Below, in pieces: positions 19,277 to 31,710 of a stretch of 64,000 bases of DNA. Each line of letters starts with the position of its first letter. Within the stretch, counting starts at the first letter, position 1. Source of the stretch: Druceiella hillmani (taxonomy: Eukaryota > Arthropoda > Insecta > Lepidoptera > Hepialidae); assembly GCA_039881145.1 (NCBI GenBank), contig JAYKKI010000061.1, positions 8,782,501 to 8,846,500 on the forward strand. Reading direction: 5' to 3'. The notes under the pieces are model-generated. The model ran no database searches. It saw only the letters and a list, made by a program, of their open reading frames with translations, and was not told where the DNA came from. The position numbers and the translations under genes were made by a program.

Positions 19277-20850
19277 CCATTTGGTAAAAAATGTAGTGTC
19301 TCGCTCTTGTCGATATTTTTATCGATAATACGGCATGTAATCAATAATAAGGAGAATAAATAAGACAATTGTATAGATATTGTAAAGTAATTATTATGTA
19401 AAAAAAAATTGTTTATATTTTGAAAACTATGCAGTATATTTATTTCATAGATTAATAGGGCAATTTTAATTTTAACTTACTGAATAAAATTAACTTGTGC
19501 TTGGTAATATAATAATTATATTAAAAGTACACAAAATTATAAACCAAACAACTATTGGCCTTTAAAATAATGAATTCTGTATATATACGTCTGATGATTA
19601 CATTTTTGGGGTCTGACTTTTTCTGTAAATCAAAACCATACGTCAGGCACAACACTTCATTTATAAAAGTGTTTAAACAAATGCTATAGCTTGATTATGT
19701 ATTCCTGACATTTCGAGAAGACAAAACCATCGTCTTCAGTAGTAGTAACAATGTCCATGTTTATTTGATATCTTTTTTACGTTTCATGTTCAATAAATAA
19801 ATAATAATCAAAAAATCCTCTACCTCGTTTCTTAAAAATTAAACACATGTTTGGGGTCTTACATGTGTTTATTGAAATATAAGAATAACAACGACTCAAG
19901 TGACCGACGTATAATACAAGGTTTGCCGAATATTGAATAAATGCATAATATTTGTTGCAACTCTTAATTAAACAAATCGGACTTTATAATGTTACTGAAA
20001 ATTGTTAATTACCTAACTTTGTATAAATAACTTATCGATATTTTAATTTCTAAGCTATTTAATCTTATACAACACTGGTTCATATGTGGCCGATGTAAGA
20101 GAGATAATAACATACGAATAAGCACACGAGAAAAAGTGACTAGTAAAAAGAGGTCAATGGTTGTAGTTTAATTTTTTTAAAGTCGTTTTCTGAAAACTTG
20201 ATGTTTTGCTGCATTTTCTGCATTATTCACTGCACAGGGCATTTTGAATAAAATTTTGCAATAAATTTTTAGCACTATTGCGTCTTCCGCTAGCGAAATA
20301 GAATGAAAGTTTAGAGCGTGGCGATTCCTTAGGTAGACGTCGAGCGTAAACTGAGCGAATGCTAATGGTCTGTGAAATGGTAAATGGTCTGTGAAAATCA
20401 CCTTTGTAACATTCCTAAAAATTATATCGACAAAAATTTAAAGGAATAAAAGAAACTTAATTAGCAAATCTTAGACACGCTAGAAGGCCGCAATGGTTTA
20501 AGTAAGGTAGAATTCACTTTGTAGATCTGAAACTGATATAAACACCACTTTTCGTTTGTTACTTAAAAGCTCTTTAAGGAATGAACCAATCTAATGTAAG
20601 AAGTGAAAGTTCTAATCAAAAGATAACATCTGCAATATTTTAAGATTTTTCAAACCCAAGCGTGGGTTTTGAATATTTTTGAAATCCACCTTGGATTCAA
20701 AGTTAATATTTCGCAAGGTTAACTTTAAAATGCAAAACTATTCATGAAAACTCAATTTCCTATATACCCCATTCGATGAGACGCGTAAAAAATTGTTTTG
20801 ACCCCACTTTCCTTTTCATGCACACACATAAGTCTAAAACTGTAAAAACT
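19277..20850. other. Intergenic or intronic; possible 3' UTR at the start
   Basis: The first ~100 bases may be 3' UTR of the preceding exon. A TATCGATA core lies at about 19330. The minus-strand frame 20177-20401 is unsupported. A small caaaccca...tgggttttg hairpin lies at 20651-20671. Confidence 0.4.
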
Positions 20851-20919
20851 GTGACAGACGGACGAGTGGGAATAACTAAATTTTAAGGATTCCTTGTTTT
20901 ACTAAGAAACTCTAAAAAG
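20851..20919 (+). repeat. Degenerate gacagacggac/gttccg-type repeat
   Basis: gtgacagacggacgagtggg, then an aaggattccttgttttac tail and aaactctaaaaa, in sense orientation. Confidence 0.55.
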
Positions 20920-21701
20920 GCTTGTAAAAATTAGTTCTAGATTTCGTTCACAGATCCGAATATAAATGAAAAATAATACCACCAAAATGATCTACTACCC
21001 TTATTGTCTTGTATTTATGTTGAATGTTCAATATATTTACATCACTACAAGACAAAGGCATTGTTGTATTTACTCGACTCTTAAGACGCTTGTGAACGAA
21101 TATTTTCCAAAATAGATTTAATAAACACTAAACAAAGGAATGAGTTTCTTACGAAGAAAACCTTATCATGTTCATTATAATCATAAAATGAACTTTCAAA
21201 GGCTGGAAAGTTCATGTAAATTTCAAACCAACAAGAAATTCATTAATTAATAATGTCTTACAACTTAATATTAAAATCGTCATAGGCCCAACTGGAAAGA
21301 TGAAAATAGAGATATCTTTGATAAATTATTTAAGTTGTGTACTTCTTGTAACTTTACAACAAAAATCATTTCGATTTATTATCTTTTAAACATTTTCTCT
21401 TTGATATCTTGCATTCGTGGGAGTCAGCTCTATACTTTCTTTTAATTAAACGGTCTTATCGTTACAGAAATAGAATATAATTTAATACATAAAAAAACAA
21501 TTTTAAAATATAAAGAACGAAACAATTCGGCGATTGACAATCAGGAAAAAGAAAATGCAATTTGTATTTGTGATACAAAATAAAAAATCGGAAGCAGTCA
21601 AAATTAAAATTGAAAAACAAAATTAAAAACTTTTAAGATTAAAAACTCTTAATAATTTTATAATTAGTATTTCATTATTAGTTGTCGACCTAATATTTTA
21701 T
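20920..21701. other. Intergenic or intronic, nothing recognised
   Basis: Contains only a small hairpin at 21188-21215 (atgaactttc/gaaagttcat, 8-base loop). Confidence 0.45.
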
Positions 21702-21724
21702 ATACATATATATATATGTATATG

Positions 21725-21791
<67 letters not shown>

Positions 21792-21805
21792 ATACATGTA
21801 TATAG
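21702..21805. repeat. TA/TATG microsatellite
   Basis: Interrupted (TA)n with tatg and tacatg steps, followed by a GA/CT-rich stretch (ccctctctctttttgtcttc) like that beside the 1.5-kb microsatellite. Confidence 0.95.
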
Positions 21806-22033
21806 TACCAGGTGATCGAGCGATGCTCGGTGTATTTCGAGTTCCCCTTCCCCTCTCTCTTTTTGTCTTCACTAACTTATAGTGCATATTTATATTCTTA
21901 ATAAGAAATAAAAACAATTGTAACTGTTTACAAAAGATTGAAAAAAATAGTCAATACCAAAACCAGGCAGACGCATTAGAAACAAAAGAAAGTAAGCTGG
22001 TCCGCTAGACCCAAATACGAATTTTCGCTTGGT

Positions 22034-22278
22034 GAGTTATAAAAGTTTAAATTTAATCTTTAGACAAAGTCGGGAATACTGTGTTGTGAGGTCATTTTTA
22101 ATATTGCACATTATATTCTACAAGAGGAAAAGAGACAGGGATATACCCAACCTTATCCGTATCTTCAAATTTAGAAGCCTATAACTGGCTTATTTTTTTC
22201 AAGACTGGTTATTAATTACCTTATACTTCATAATATTGTACGAAAAATATCAAAATTTAGAATGAGTCAACTATCGTG
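22034..22278 (-). repeat. Dispersed repeat family R3, copy 1 (inverted relative to copy 2)
   Basis: Reverse-complement match to 27674-27925 at roughly 85-90% identity. Shared blocks: ataaaagtttaaatttaa, aatactgtgttgtgaggtca, gaggaaaagagac.gggatata, ccgtatcttcaaatttagaa and aaatttagaatgagtcaact. A gtgagt donor-like string at the left edge is not preserved in copy 2. No coding content is evident. Confidence 0.85.
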
Positions 22279-22626
22279 TTCCGTATCTAGTATCATTCGA
22301 CCCTAGATCGTATGCATTTAAGAATATCATGGTATTTAGTTTTTACGAAGAGTTTCTATATTATGGACGGCACGCAGTAACTCTACATTACGGATGGTAT
22401 AATAGAATGCAATATAAAAATGTATGATAACCAATTCCTTTATTAAAACGAAACTATAAACACTTGCCGTAAATGTGCATTACTTGCCTACGCCATGCTC
22501 CCTTTTGCGACGTTGTAAAATTAATATAATAAAAATATAGCCTAAATTGTTTGTTAGAAAAAAATGTTCGATAATTTTCTCCATAAAATAAAAGCCATTT
22601 TAGAAGAGATTCTCTACTAGCGGTCC

Positions 22627-22681
22627 AAAAAACAACAAGCGCCACCTAATGGTATCCATTAGGTGGCGCTTGTTGTTTTTT
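22627..22681. repeat. Perfect hairpin, 26-bp arms, 3-base loop
   Basis: Arms 22627-22652 and 22656-22681 are exact reverse complements around tat. The arm contains agcgccacct on the left and therefore aggtggcgct on the right, two copies in opposite orientation of a string that matches the AGGTGGCGC core described for insect CTCF. Whether this is protein binding, a very young inverted duplication, or both cannot be told from sequence. Confidence 0.95.
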
Positions 22682-22881
22682 TATATCTTGAATGTGTAGC
22701 CAGTGCCTAAATAAATCAAGAAGAAATTATTAATTGACATTGACATTCATTCTGTACTGTCAAAATTAATGGCTTTTTCGTTCTTTCAAGTTTTAGATGA
22801 CTTTTTTAAACGACCTTGACGGGGCAGCGAATTTCATGAATTGTTATGTTACATATGGATTTGTTTCATCTTGCTGGTTCA

Positions 22882-22956
22882 AAGAGTTACGTAGAAATTG
22901 TATTTGTAAAATTATCAAAAATATAATTTTGCAAATGCAATTTCTACGGAAACTCT
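22882..22956. repeat. Hairpin, 26 to 33-bp arms
   Basis: Core arms 22890-22915 and 22923-22948 match at 24 of 26 positions across a 7-base loop; an extension with one indel reaches the outer limits given. Only about 200 bp from the perfect hairpin at 22627 but unrelated in sequence. Confidence 0.8.
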
Positions 22957-25739
22957 GGAGTTTAATTTTTCATTTCCTCTATTAATAGTACTGTTGTAAC
23001 GCCTGGAATACAACACCACATAGACTTTGCCGGTATATTTTTAGGATAAATATTTTGGTACTGATAGTCTTGACAATGACAGATGAAGATATAAGTTTAT
23101 AAGAAAAAAGACCTATTAATCGTAGTCTAAACAGTAAAGTTTAGTCAGGTGTATAATACTTTTTTAAATGCAATTTCTTATCTAGGTAGTCCCAGATTCT
23201 TTTCTTGTTCCTATACAATTCGTGCAAGACGTACTTACGTTGAACATCATAAACTAACTTCAAATGGCAACATTGTACTATTCTACAAGAATGCCATTCG
23301 ACGTTTTGAATTTTAAAAAAAACTAATTTCTGTAAACTTTAACATACCTATGAACTAGTAAATGGTAGATTATACGCAAGTTATTTCACATTGGAAATAT
23401 TCATAACGAGGAATTCAATGGTCTACAAAAAAGGAGATGTCATACAATTTTTTCGTATCATCAACATGACATGTTAATTTTAAAATGTCTAGAAAGGCGA
23501 CGGCTTTAGCACAACCACTCAGACCGCGTCAACTGACTAGTCACTCACCTTTAAAAACGCTAGAATACATTTTCATAAAGGTAATTTATGTATTACGAAA
23601 TGTATTTTTGGAGAATATTACTGGCATCTTACAGCACTGAAAACCGAAATGTTCAGGTGAATTATTTAATCAGTCAGATTTAAAAAAAGTTTTTGGTCTC
23701 AAGAATCCTAGGGCGCACTAACGTTCAACGCAATAATGAAGAAAAGATATTCCGGAATTAACAATGTCAATTGCACAGCACGGCAGCGGTTCCGTTCCGG
23801 AGGTTGCTGCTCAATAGCAGTAGCGTAGACGATTTATTAAAAATTTATGACGTAATAAAACAAGTAAATAAGATTATTTATAAAACAAAATGAAACCTCT
23901 ATTTCATTATCGATGGGTTAGAAATGAAACAAAATAACGACCGCAAACATAGTCGGAAATTGTGCAGAAGTTTCTTGGAGTGAAATAAGGTGGCGGTAAT
24001 ATAAAAAAATAAGATATGGCCACCACGAAGGCCGGATTTTTATTGGAAGTTCGAATTTGCTGTCTGCCATCGGAGGAAAAAAGTAATACAGAATAGCTGG
24101 GACACTATTTCATTAAAAACTGTAGAAAAACTCATAGCAAGTACGTTAAGACCCATAAAGTGACAAACCTCGTTTACACTCGGTAAAGGTGTATTTATCC
24201 AATAAAATTATTTCAAACTTTTCCTTACTTCAAAAAAGATTTCCAACTGCGCGTTCGCATCGTTTATATTAATTTTCTTAAGATACTCGTCAATCTGACT
24301 CAATAAAAATTTTCTTTGAGTTCCTTGTAATTTCGCTATTTTAACATGGCATTTTCGGGTAGATTATTCAGGTCACACCATGCGGGCGACAGGCGGCTGC
24401 TCGCGCGCTACCATTGTGCAATTCTATACATAAACAAATAAAGCACCACTCGCTGTTTCCAATTTCATATAAATGAATGAGGTCGGGAGAATGTACGGGG
24501 AGAGGAATTCGTTGCGGTTACGTGGAGAACTTAGTGTTTATTTATATTTACTTATTTATTTAGAAACAGCGTGTAGTACATCGAATTTGTGATGAAAGTA
24601 CACCGACCGGCATGAATGTAGATATTTGTATTTTCATAGGTTTTAAAGAAGAATCATACGCTTACAAACGTGTAAGACGATTAAAAAGGATTCTGTAAGT
24701 TTATCAAGACATATATAAGCTCATAAAAACTTAAAAAGTAATATTAACAAAGATTAATAATACAAATGATGAGGTATACACGTAGCGTAAGCGCAGAATT
24801 ATTTAGACCTCCGAATGTTCAGGCGTTTCTGTCGTTGCTATTCGGGTATTGTTGAGTGTATGGATTAATGGGATATGTTTGTCCTTTTTAAAATTATTTA
24901 CACGATGGGAGTCACCAGAACACTACTGTTGTAACAACACTATTCATATCTGCCTATCTCTCATAGACTTCCGACGAGTAGTCATATAATTCTTAACCCA
25001 AATCCGAAAATTATATTTAAAATTTTATATAATTTTATATCTAGGGCGTCCATAAATGCAAGAGAACTGAAATTATTTTTCTAACTAGACATGCAGAGTG
25101 TCATTAGAAAGTGCTTCCAAATAAATTGAAAACATGTTTTTATATTTTTTTAATTTAAAAATGTACAAGACACCACCAACATTGTCGTTTTAAACTATTT
25201 TGTTACCAGGTTTACGTGACTACTTACTGGTCACATGTATACTAAGATTGCATTCCAATACAGTAACTAAGTTACCACGAATATGAACATAGTTAAGTGG
25301 TTTTTGCTATCGCAATCATCTAATTTTCCTTTAAAATATAATGTAAACAAATATACCTTGTACCGACGCAATGCTCTTTAAATTAATAGGTAATACATTC
25401 CTGAACATATTTTATGTCAAATTAAATGCGGCCTTAAATAATGGAAGTACGGAATCCCCGAAGCGCCAGCTTATATCGAACTTAGTCGATTTTCTGATTG
25501 CTTTGGACACCCCCGATTATGCTTTATTACGACCCAGAAGCATTTGTCTACACGAAATTTATATTTATGTATTGGTCAATAAGGAAACACTGTTAAGATT
25601 CTGTAACAGACCATACAACAAATGAAAATTTTATCAAAATATCATACGTCCTCCTCCTTTCATTTCAAAACTAAACAAATCTTGTGATGTTCATTGGTCG
25701 TTCACTTACGTAAAGAAGTAAAATTTCAAACGTAGGGAC
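22957..25739. other. Intergenic or intronic, no supported gene
   Basis: About 2.8 kb without a supported exon. GC-richer patches lie near 23775-23830 (cacggcagcggttccgttcc) and 24380-24410 (cgggcgacaggcggctgctc) without core-promoter motifs. A minus-strand ATG plus 10 codons meets a donor-like aaag|gtgagtg at about 23545, too short to call. The frame at 25371-25625 (+) is unsupported. Confidence 0.4.
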
Positions 25740-26480
25740 TGCATTATTTCAAAAAGTGTATGGACAACGCAAATTTTTAACGAGAATTGCACTAACATTG
25801 TGTAAATCAACATGCGGCAGAAACACATTAAGACTCACCTCATTACGTACGATATACGCAAAACAAAGAAATTTCTAACATATAATTTCTGTGTACGTAC
25901 CGACGTACAATACTGTAATAAAGAGATCATAATACTGTGTTAATATTATGTAAATCTAAATACCGCATGGACACATTTTAAGACTTATCCTACTACATAC
26001 GATATACGGAAAAGAAAGACACTTACGGTTTCTGTGTATGTGGCGAACATATTATTTCAAAAGAAATAGATCACAAAATTGTGATAACATTTTGTAAATC
26101 AATATACCACATGGACACATTTTAAGACTCACCTTTTTACATAAGAAAAATACATTTCTGACGTAGGTATGTATGTAGCAACCATATTATTTAATGAGAA
26201 ATACATCACAATATTGGGATAACATTTTGTAAGTCAATATACCGCAAGGATACATTTTAAGATTCCTCTTACTCCATATGACATAAAAATGAAGGATATT
26301 TCTGAAGTACGATTTCTGTCTACGTAGCGACCGTATTGTTTCGGAAGCAATGTGTCACAATATTGTACTTCTATTATGTAAATCAATATGCCGCATGGAC
26401 ACATTTTAAGACTCGCGCTATCATACAAAACCTAAAGAACACGACGTGAAACTTCTAACAAAAAGGGACACATTTGTTTT
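25740..26480. repeat. Degenerate tandem array, about 145-bp period
   Basis: Unit marks tgtaaatcaatat and (c/a)cgcatggacacattttaag recur with starts near 25801, 25949, 26093, 26228 and 26377 (spacings about 148, 144, 135, 149). Each full unit also carries attatttcaaaagaaata and a tttctgtgtacgta block. There are five recognisable units plus a partial unit at each end, diverged, so the array is old. The 64-codon frame inside is a by-product. Confidence 0.85.
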
Positions 26481-27673
26481 TGCCGACAATTTGTAAATAG
26501 AGATTACTTTTACACAGTGCGAATAATGAAAAAATATACTAATTGTGCCGCAAACGCAATACGTACATACATAAACAAATTATTATTTTTGTTCGGTGAC
26601 GCATATAAGCTTGACTATTATGTCCACACATAATGAATAATCAATACGCCACGGGCATTATGTAAGCAGCGTAGAATACAAGTTATAATAAGAAATATAT
26701 GACCCGTGAAGGTTAACCGTGTTTGAGGCGAACACGGGCGAAGCACAGTTTTACCGAATAAGCTTATCTCCGTTCACATCTTAATTTCTTTCATTATACA
26801 GCATCTACATGCGCGAAACCTGTCTCGATGAGTTTATGCAGCGGTAGGGTGTGTCATTTACTTATTTATACAGTTGCAGACTTATATAAACGTCATCGAA
26901 CTGTTGTTAATATAACGAGCTTATAACAACTGACAACAGAAAACACTTCCAGATAACTATTTTTTTATCCCGTAATCATATCTATCCTAACAATAAGTGC
27001 CAAAAGCATATACAAGTTCACGTAGGCGATATATTCACAATGCTAGAATCTAGAAACCGTATATTCGTGCAGTGTTGTTTAAACTGTAAGTGTATATCAA
27101 AACAAAGTATAATTATTATTTAACGAGTAAAAAGCAATTTGTTAATATATGTCATCTGTGCCGAACATATCCTACTGCAACAATAACTACATTTTGTTTT
27201 TATTACCTTTTTCGTATGATATTATTATTTACGACAATTATTTATGACAACCATTTCAAATATTATTAGAAACCACACACCCACACACAGGTTTCATACA
27301 GGTTTTCATATGTCAACTATATCTTCATACACTAATTTATTTCTGCTGCTGACTGAAAATAGTTTAAAAGTTTAAATAAAAATGAATCCACCACACTTCG
27401 ATCGTTTTTGTTCATTACCCACATGTTCGAAAAGATATCATATACCCTTTATCCATCTGGTTACTGCAAGTATATGTGATGATAAAAGTTTCAAATGGAT
27501 AAGATATTTTAATGCTAGACCCTAAAAGGAAACATACATTTTTTGTTTCAAAAATAAAATGACATACAATTTATAGTTACTGCAAGTTAATTTTGTCAGT
27601 TATAATATTTGACCAAATATAAGTACCTAGTTAAATAAATATCAAATTCAATTAGGTAGCTAAGATAAAGTAT
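26481..27673. other. Intergenic or intronic; decayed array edge then unique sequence
   Basis: The first ~200 bases still show faint similarity to the array (gtaaatagagatt, atcaatacgcca). At 27041 an ATG in fair context opens 15 codons to a donor-like aaact|gtaagtg at 27088; too short to call a gene. Confidence 0.35.
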
Positions 27674-27925
27674 ACGGTAGTTGACTCATTCTAAATTTTG
27701 ATATTTTTCATACAATATTGTGAAATATAAGTTAATTAAAAACCAGTCTTGAAAAAAATTAAAAAATTGATTGAAAAATAAGCCAGTTGTAGGCTTCTAA
27801 ATTTGAAGATACGGATAGAGTTGGGTATATCCCCGTCTCTTTTCCTCTCGTAGAATATTAAAAATGACCTCACAACACAGTATTGCCGTCCTTTTCTAAA
27901 GGTTAAATTTAAACTTTTATAACTC
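27674..27925 (+). repeat. Dispersed repeat family R3, copy 2
   Basis: Inverted partner of 22034-22278, about 5.4 kb away. It holds an extra attaaaaaattgattgaaaa segment absent from copy 1. A third, more diverged fragment lies at 61274-61348 in the same orientation as this copy. Confidence 0.85.
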
Positions 27926-28140
27926 GGTCAATTTTTAAGATTATTAAAAAAATGTTTCACTCTTCGTCAGCTTGTATCTTGAAATTATGATTAATGAAAT
28001 AAAAAAAATTTGATCAAATCCCCAATTATCCCGCGTAACCTAGACGAAAGAAATTATTTCGTAATTGTTCTTAAATAGCGGGATCTAAATTATAAATTTA
28101 AAACAGGCGTGAAATTAAAATTTTCCCTTTTTTTTGAGGA

Positions 28141-28205
28141 TTCGAAAGTCAAATAGCAGAAACGGAACCCTTATAAATTATCTTTACTACCCTCATCCAT
28201 ATGTT
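28141..28205 (-). repeat. Degenerate gacagacggac/gttccg-type repeat, antisense
   Basis: Reads gcagaaacggaacccttata in plus orientation, the reverse complement of the family's tataagggttccg tail. Confidence 0.5.
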
Positions 28206-28301
28206 CCATCAATTTAAGACCGATTACAATGAATTAAGTTAACAAATATGAATTCATTCTTTTAAGTAGCCCTCCATGCATAAACCAAACTTGATAATTT
28301 T

Positions 28302-28395
28302 GTTTTAGTGTTCCGTGCACGCTAATATAACTATCGTGTTTTCCGTCCGTCTGTCACAGGGTTTTTTTTCGGAAACTATTCGACCTAAAAATTTG
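28302..28395 (-). repeat. Degenerate gacagacggac/gttccg-type repeat, antisense
   Basis: ttttagtgttccgtgcac is followed by ttttccgtccgtctgtcaca and ttttttttcggaaactattcg, in inverted family order. Confidence 0.65.
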
Positions 28396-28429
28396 AATTT
28401 TATTACAAAGATAAGAGTATCGTAATGTA

Positions 28430-28466
28430 ATTATAGACATGAAGTATGAAACTTCATGTCTGTAAT
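28430..28466. repeat. Hairpin, 16-bp arms, 5-base loop
   Basis: attatagacatgaagt (28430-28445) pairs with acttcatgtctgtaat (28451-28466) with one mismatch. Confidence 0.85.
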
Positions 28467-28539
28467 ATGAAAAGAACAATTTTGTTTCTTTCAAACTTGT
28501 CACAACGAAAACTATTGAAGCGTAAATACAACAATAGAT

Positions 28540-28995
28540 ATGACGTATTCTTTTACGAATTTGTTCAAAACGTTTTTTGGAAAAAAACACTTAAAAATTG
28601 CTGCCACTCATCCCCATCACGAAAAAGATCGTTCAGAAAAATCTGAAATAATCGTAATATTGCAAATTAGATGTAGATTGAATCAAAATTACCAGGATTG
28701 GAAAATTCTAGTGCGATTAATTGTGCTTATAACTGCTGAACCATTAGTTTTTAGTTTTCAGACAGAAAAATATTTCTCGCGATCCAAGGAACGACTTTTT
28801 TCCGATCTAAGGAACAGAAAGTTTTTGAAAATGTTTAATTTCACTCAGTCGAAACGCTCCCCACTCAGGTCCGCGCATACGCAGTATAATACGGAATTGA
28901 AGCGACCAGCGCCAGGTAATGCGGCAGATGGGGCCTTTTCAGCACGTGGTCCGAGTGCCTTATTATTTATATATAAGTGGGGTGTGATGACATGA
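28540..28995 (+). CDS. Hypothetical open frame, 151 codons, low support
   Basis: The longest ATG-initiated frame of the window. It begins MTYSFTNLFKTFFGKKHLK and ends with a Ser/Ala/Pro-richer part where the DNA becomes GC-rich (28845-28960, cgaccagcgccaggtaatgc). A possible membrane-like stretch (ILVRLIVLITAEPLVFSF) lies near the middle. No family is recognised. A cag|gtaatg donor-like site inside the frame and a tatatataagtgggg TATA-like string near its end hint that the GC-rich tail may be something other than protein code. Chance is the default reading. Confidence 0.15.
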   Translation: MTYSFTNLFKTFFGKKHLKIAATHPHHEKDRSEKSEIIVILQIRCRLNQNYQDWKILVRLIVLITAEPLVFSFQTEKYFSRSKERLFSDLRNRKFLKMFNFTQSKRSPLRSAHTQYNTELKRPAPGNAADGAFSARGPSALLFIYKWGVMT

Positions 28996-29033
28996 AACAC
29001 TAATTGTGTAAAGTATAAATTGCACTTGATCAA

Positions 29034-29806
29034 TTTTTTCTCAAGGACCCCACCCAGTGAGATGTTTCCAAAACCTTTTGTAGTATCACGATTAAGTTAC
29101 ATTAAAAAGACAATAAAAATAGTTTCCAAATTAAAAACTCACTATAAAAAACCGCTTGCATAAATCGTCATTCAAAATATTACATGTCAACTTTACACAT
29201 TAATATGACACAAATTAATGCCGAGATCCAAGTTCGTGCGGAAATCAGTTCCCGAAAGGAAGCGCTAAAATTTGAACACGGAAGGAAACCCGGGATGCGG
29301 ATGTAAGGAAACTCGTTGCGGCGCACAACCTGTACTTATACGCACGTATAGATATAAACAGATATAATCGACGCACGTACGACTTAATACGTCTACGGCC
29401 TTTTGTGTACACTGAACATACCATGTTCAGTGGCAACACTGAGCTTGTTATGATAACATCGAACCAAATGCCAAACTGCTGTCAAGATTCGGCATAACCT
29501 ATTTATTTTCGTAAACTATTAATTTTATAGTTATAAACGCGTGCAGAACGATTTATGATGGATGAAATATATAGAGCATCGCAATATTGGCTCGCTGATA
29601 AATCTAGTTAAAAAATTAAAAGATAATAGAAATGGATAGGAATACGAAATTATTACGTGTGAATGTGACTACAGGGGTTCCGTACATATAAAAGAATAAA
29701 CATTTGAGGGTACATAGTATCTCTGATATAATATTTATATTTTAATATTACTTTTAATATTACAAATTTATTTCCTATTACACCTTTCACAGACGCAAAA
29801 ATATTG
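29034..29806. other. Intergenic or intronic with a small hairpin
   Basis: A GC-richer patch at 29250-29410 has a 64-codon minus frame without splice support. cactgaacat-acc-atgttcagtg forms a perfect 10-bp hairpin at 29410-29432. Otherwise nothing. Confidence 0.4.
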
Positions 29807-30290
29807 TGATTTTATTTAAAACTAAGAGATCTAAAATCATCGCTATCTATAGTTTTCCAGTAAATATGATTTTATTTAAAACTAAGAGATTTAGAATTAT
29901 CGTTATAGTTTTCCGGTGAATGTGATTTTATTTAAAACTAATATATCTAGAATCATTGCTATCTATAGTTTTCCGGTGAATGAGATTTTATATAAAACTA
30001 AGAGGTCTAGAATCATCGCTATCTAGTTTTCCGGTGAATGTGATAGTATTTAAAACTAAGAGATTTAGAATCATCTCTATAGTTTTCCGGTGAATGAGAT
30101 TTTATTTAAAACTAAGAGGTCTAGAATGACCGCTATCTAGTTTTCCGGTGAATGTGATTTTATTTAAAACTAAGAGATTTAGAGTCATCTTTATAGTTTT
30201 ACGGTGAATGTGATTTTATTTAAAACTAAGAGGTTTAGAATCATCTCTATAGTTTTCCGGTGAATGTATTTTTATTTAAAACTAAGAGGA
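29807..30290. repeat. Minisatellite, 56 to 60-bp units, eight and a half copies
   Basis: Units begin tgattttatttaaaactaag at 29807, 29867, 29923, 29983, 30041, 30097, 30155, 30211 and 30267 (lengths 60, 56, 60, 58, 56, 58, 56, 56). Each ends in atagttttccggtgaa. Long units carry agatctagaatcatcgctatctatag and short ones agatttagaatcatc.ctatag; the two forms mostly alternate, so the array probably expanded as dimers. Nothing suggests coding. Confidence 0.95.
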
Positions 30291-31710
30291 CATTAAAAAC
30301 TCTATATACATGTAAAGAAAACCTATAGGTATCCTTTCATTTAAACTCCTTTCCTTCCTTTCATATATACAACGTAATTTTCTCGGTAAAGTAATTATTA
30401 AAATAGAATACTATATTTTAAATATACTGAATATTTTTTTAATAAAAATACAAACTCATCCATACCCTTTTTTGTTTTACCGTTGACTTTAAAAACGTGC
30501 ACTGTTACAGAAGATGAAATACCATATTATTATTTGGTACGGAAGATAAAAGGTAGGTTTGCCATCTTGGATTTTTTCTGTAAAACCATTAAGTGTTAAA
30601 ACTTGTTTGTATAATTTCTACAACATTGCATTAACTTTTGTACGGAAAATATTTTTGACTCCCGAGAAGCGAAATCTGAAAGTATGTATGAAAGTATGTA
30701 ATACAATTTAAATGCAATACGTACATTTCATTTAAACCGCTTTCGATTGTCAAAACTGTGAAAATATTTTGTATCAAATACTCATACAAACCGATTAATA
30801 TATTATATTAAATTTAAAGGTGAACGTAAAAATATTTTATTATCAATTTTACTTAAAAGAAAAACTTAAGTGTCATATTTAATATGGGTTAATAACTTTT
30901 TTTTATCAATGTTGCTTAATGATCGGCCTCAGTATAACATTACTCTAATATCGAATCGGAACATCCATGTAATAACTACTAGACAATGATTGAAATAACG
31001 CCTCATCATAGGAAATCAGGCGAATGAAAAAATTGGTATAACATTTTTAATAAGAATATCAACGTTAAGAATTTTACGCCCAAAGGCCACTAACCACCCA
31101 AGCGAAGTTCCACGTGTCTCACGAATTGGCCACCGAGTAACAATTAAGTGTAATTATTTATATGGTTTTTAACCTATTATTTTTTACAGTATCAACGTGT
31201 ATTGCGATTGTTCGGTCTAATACGTGTATATGTGTTATAATATCTAATCGAAGCAAGTTTACTCAACCCGAACACGTCTTACCATATTCATACTTCTGTA
31301 CAACCACATCATCTGCGATGACAACACCACACTATAAGGACGGAGCACTATAACGCAGTGATAATTTAATCTATACACTGAAAACTATTAGCTGGTGGCT
31401 TTAAGTAATGGAATCTTGAAATATTTCGAAAATCCTATATTATTTCATAAAAGATCATTTTAAATATTTAATGAATATATAAAATAGTGAAAATTCATTG
31501 AAAATAATTATCCAAATATAAAGGCAGAAATGTTCTAATCGATTAAACTATATTAATACAGTGAAAGGAGACGGATGTTCATTGGGTTTTTTTATAATCT
31601 ATAGTCAATAACTTTAGAAAATAAATATTTAACAGAAACGTCGAAATATGAAATTAGTTCAAGAATGCAGATGGGAAAGGCTGCAAGAGGCTATATGTTT
31701 TTAATATTTA
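30291..31710. other. Intergenic or intronic, no supported gene
   Basis: A tattattttttacag acceptor-like site at 31189 precedes about 54 open codons (+) to 31353. Composition is unremarkable and no donor or start supports it. A modestly GC-richer patch lies at 31080-31130. Confidence 0.35.

Noticed and set aside
28540..28995. Longest ORF of the window as a confident gene
   Set aside because: Composition tracks the DNA, no domain, and the GC-rich tail contains splice- and TATA-like strings. Kept only as low-confidence.
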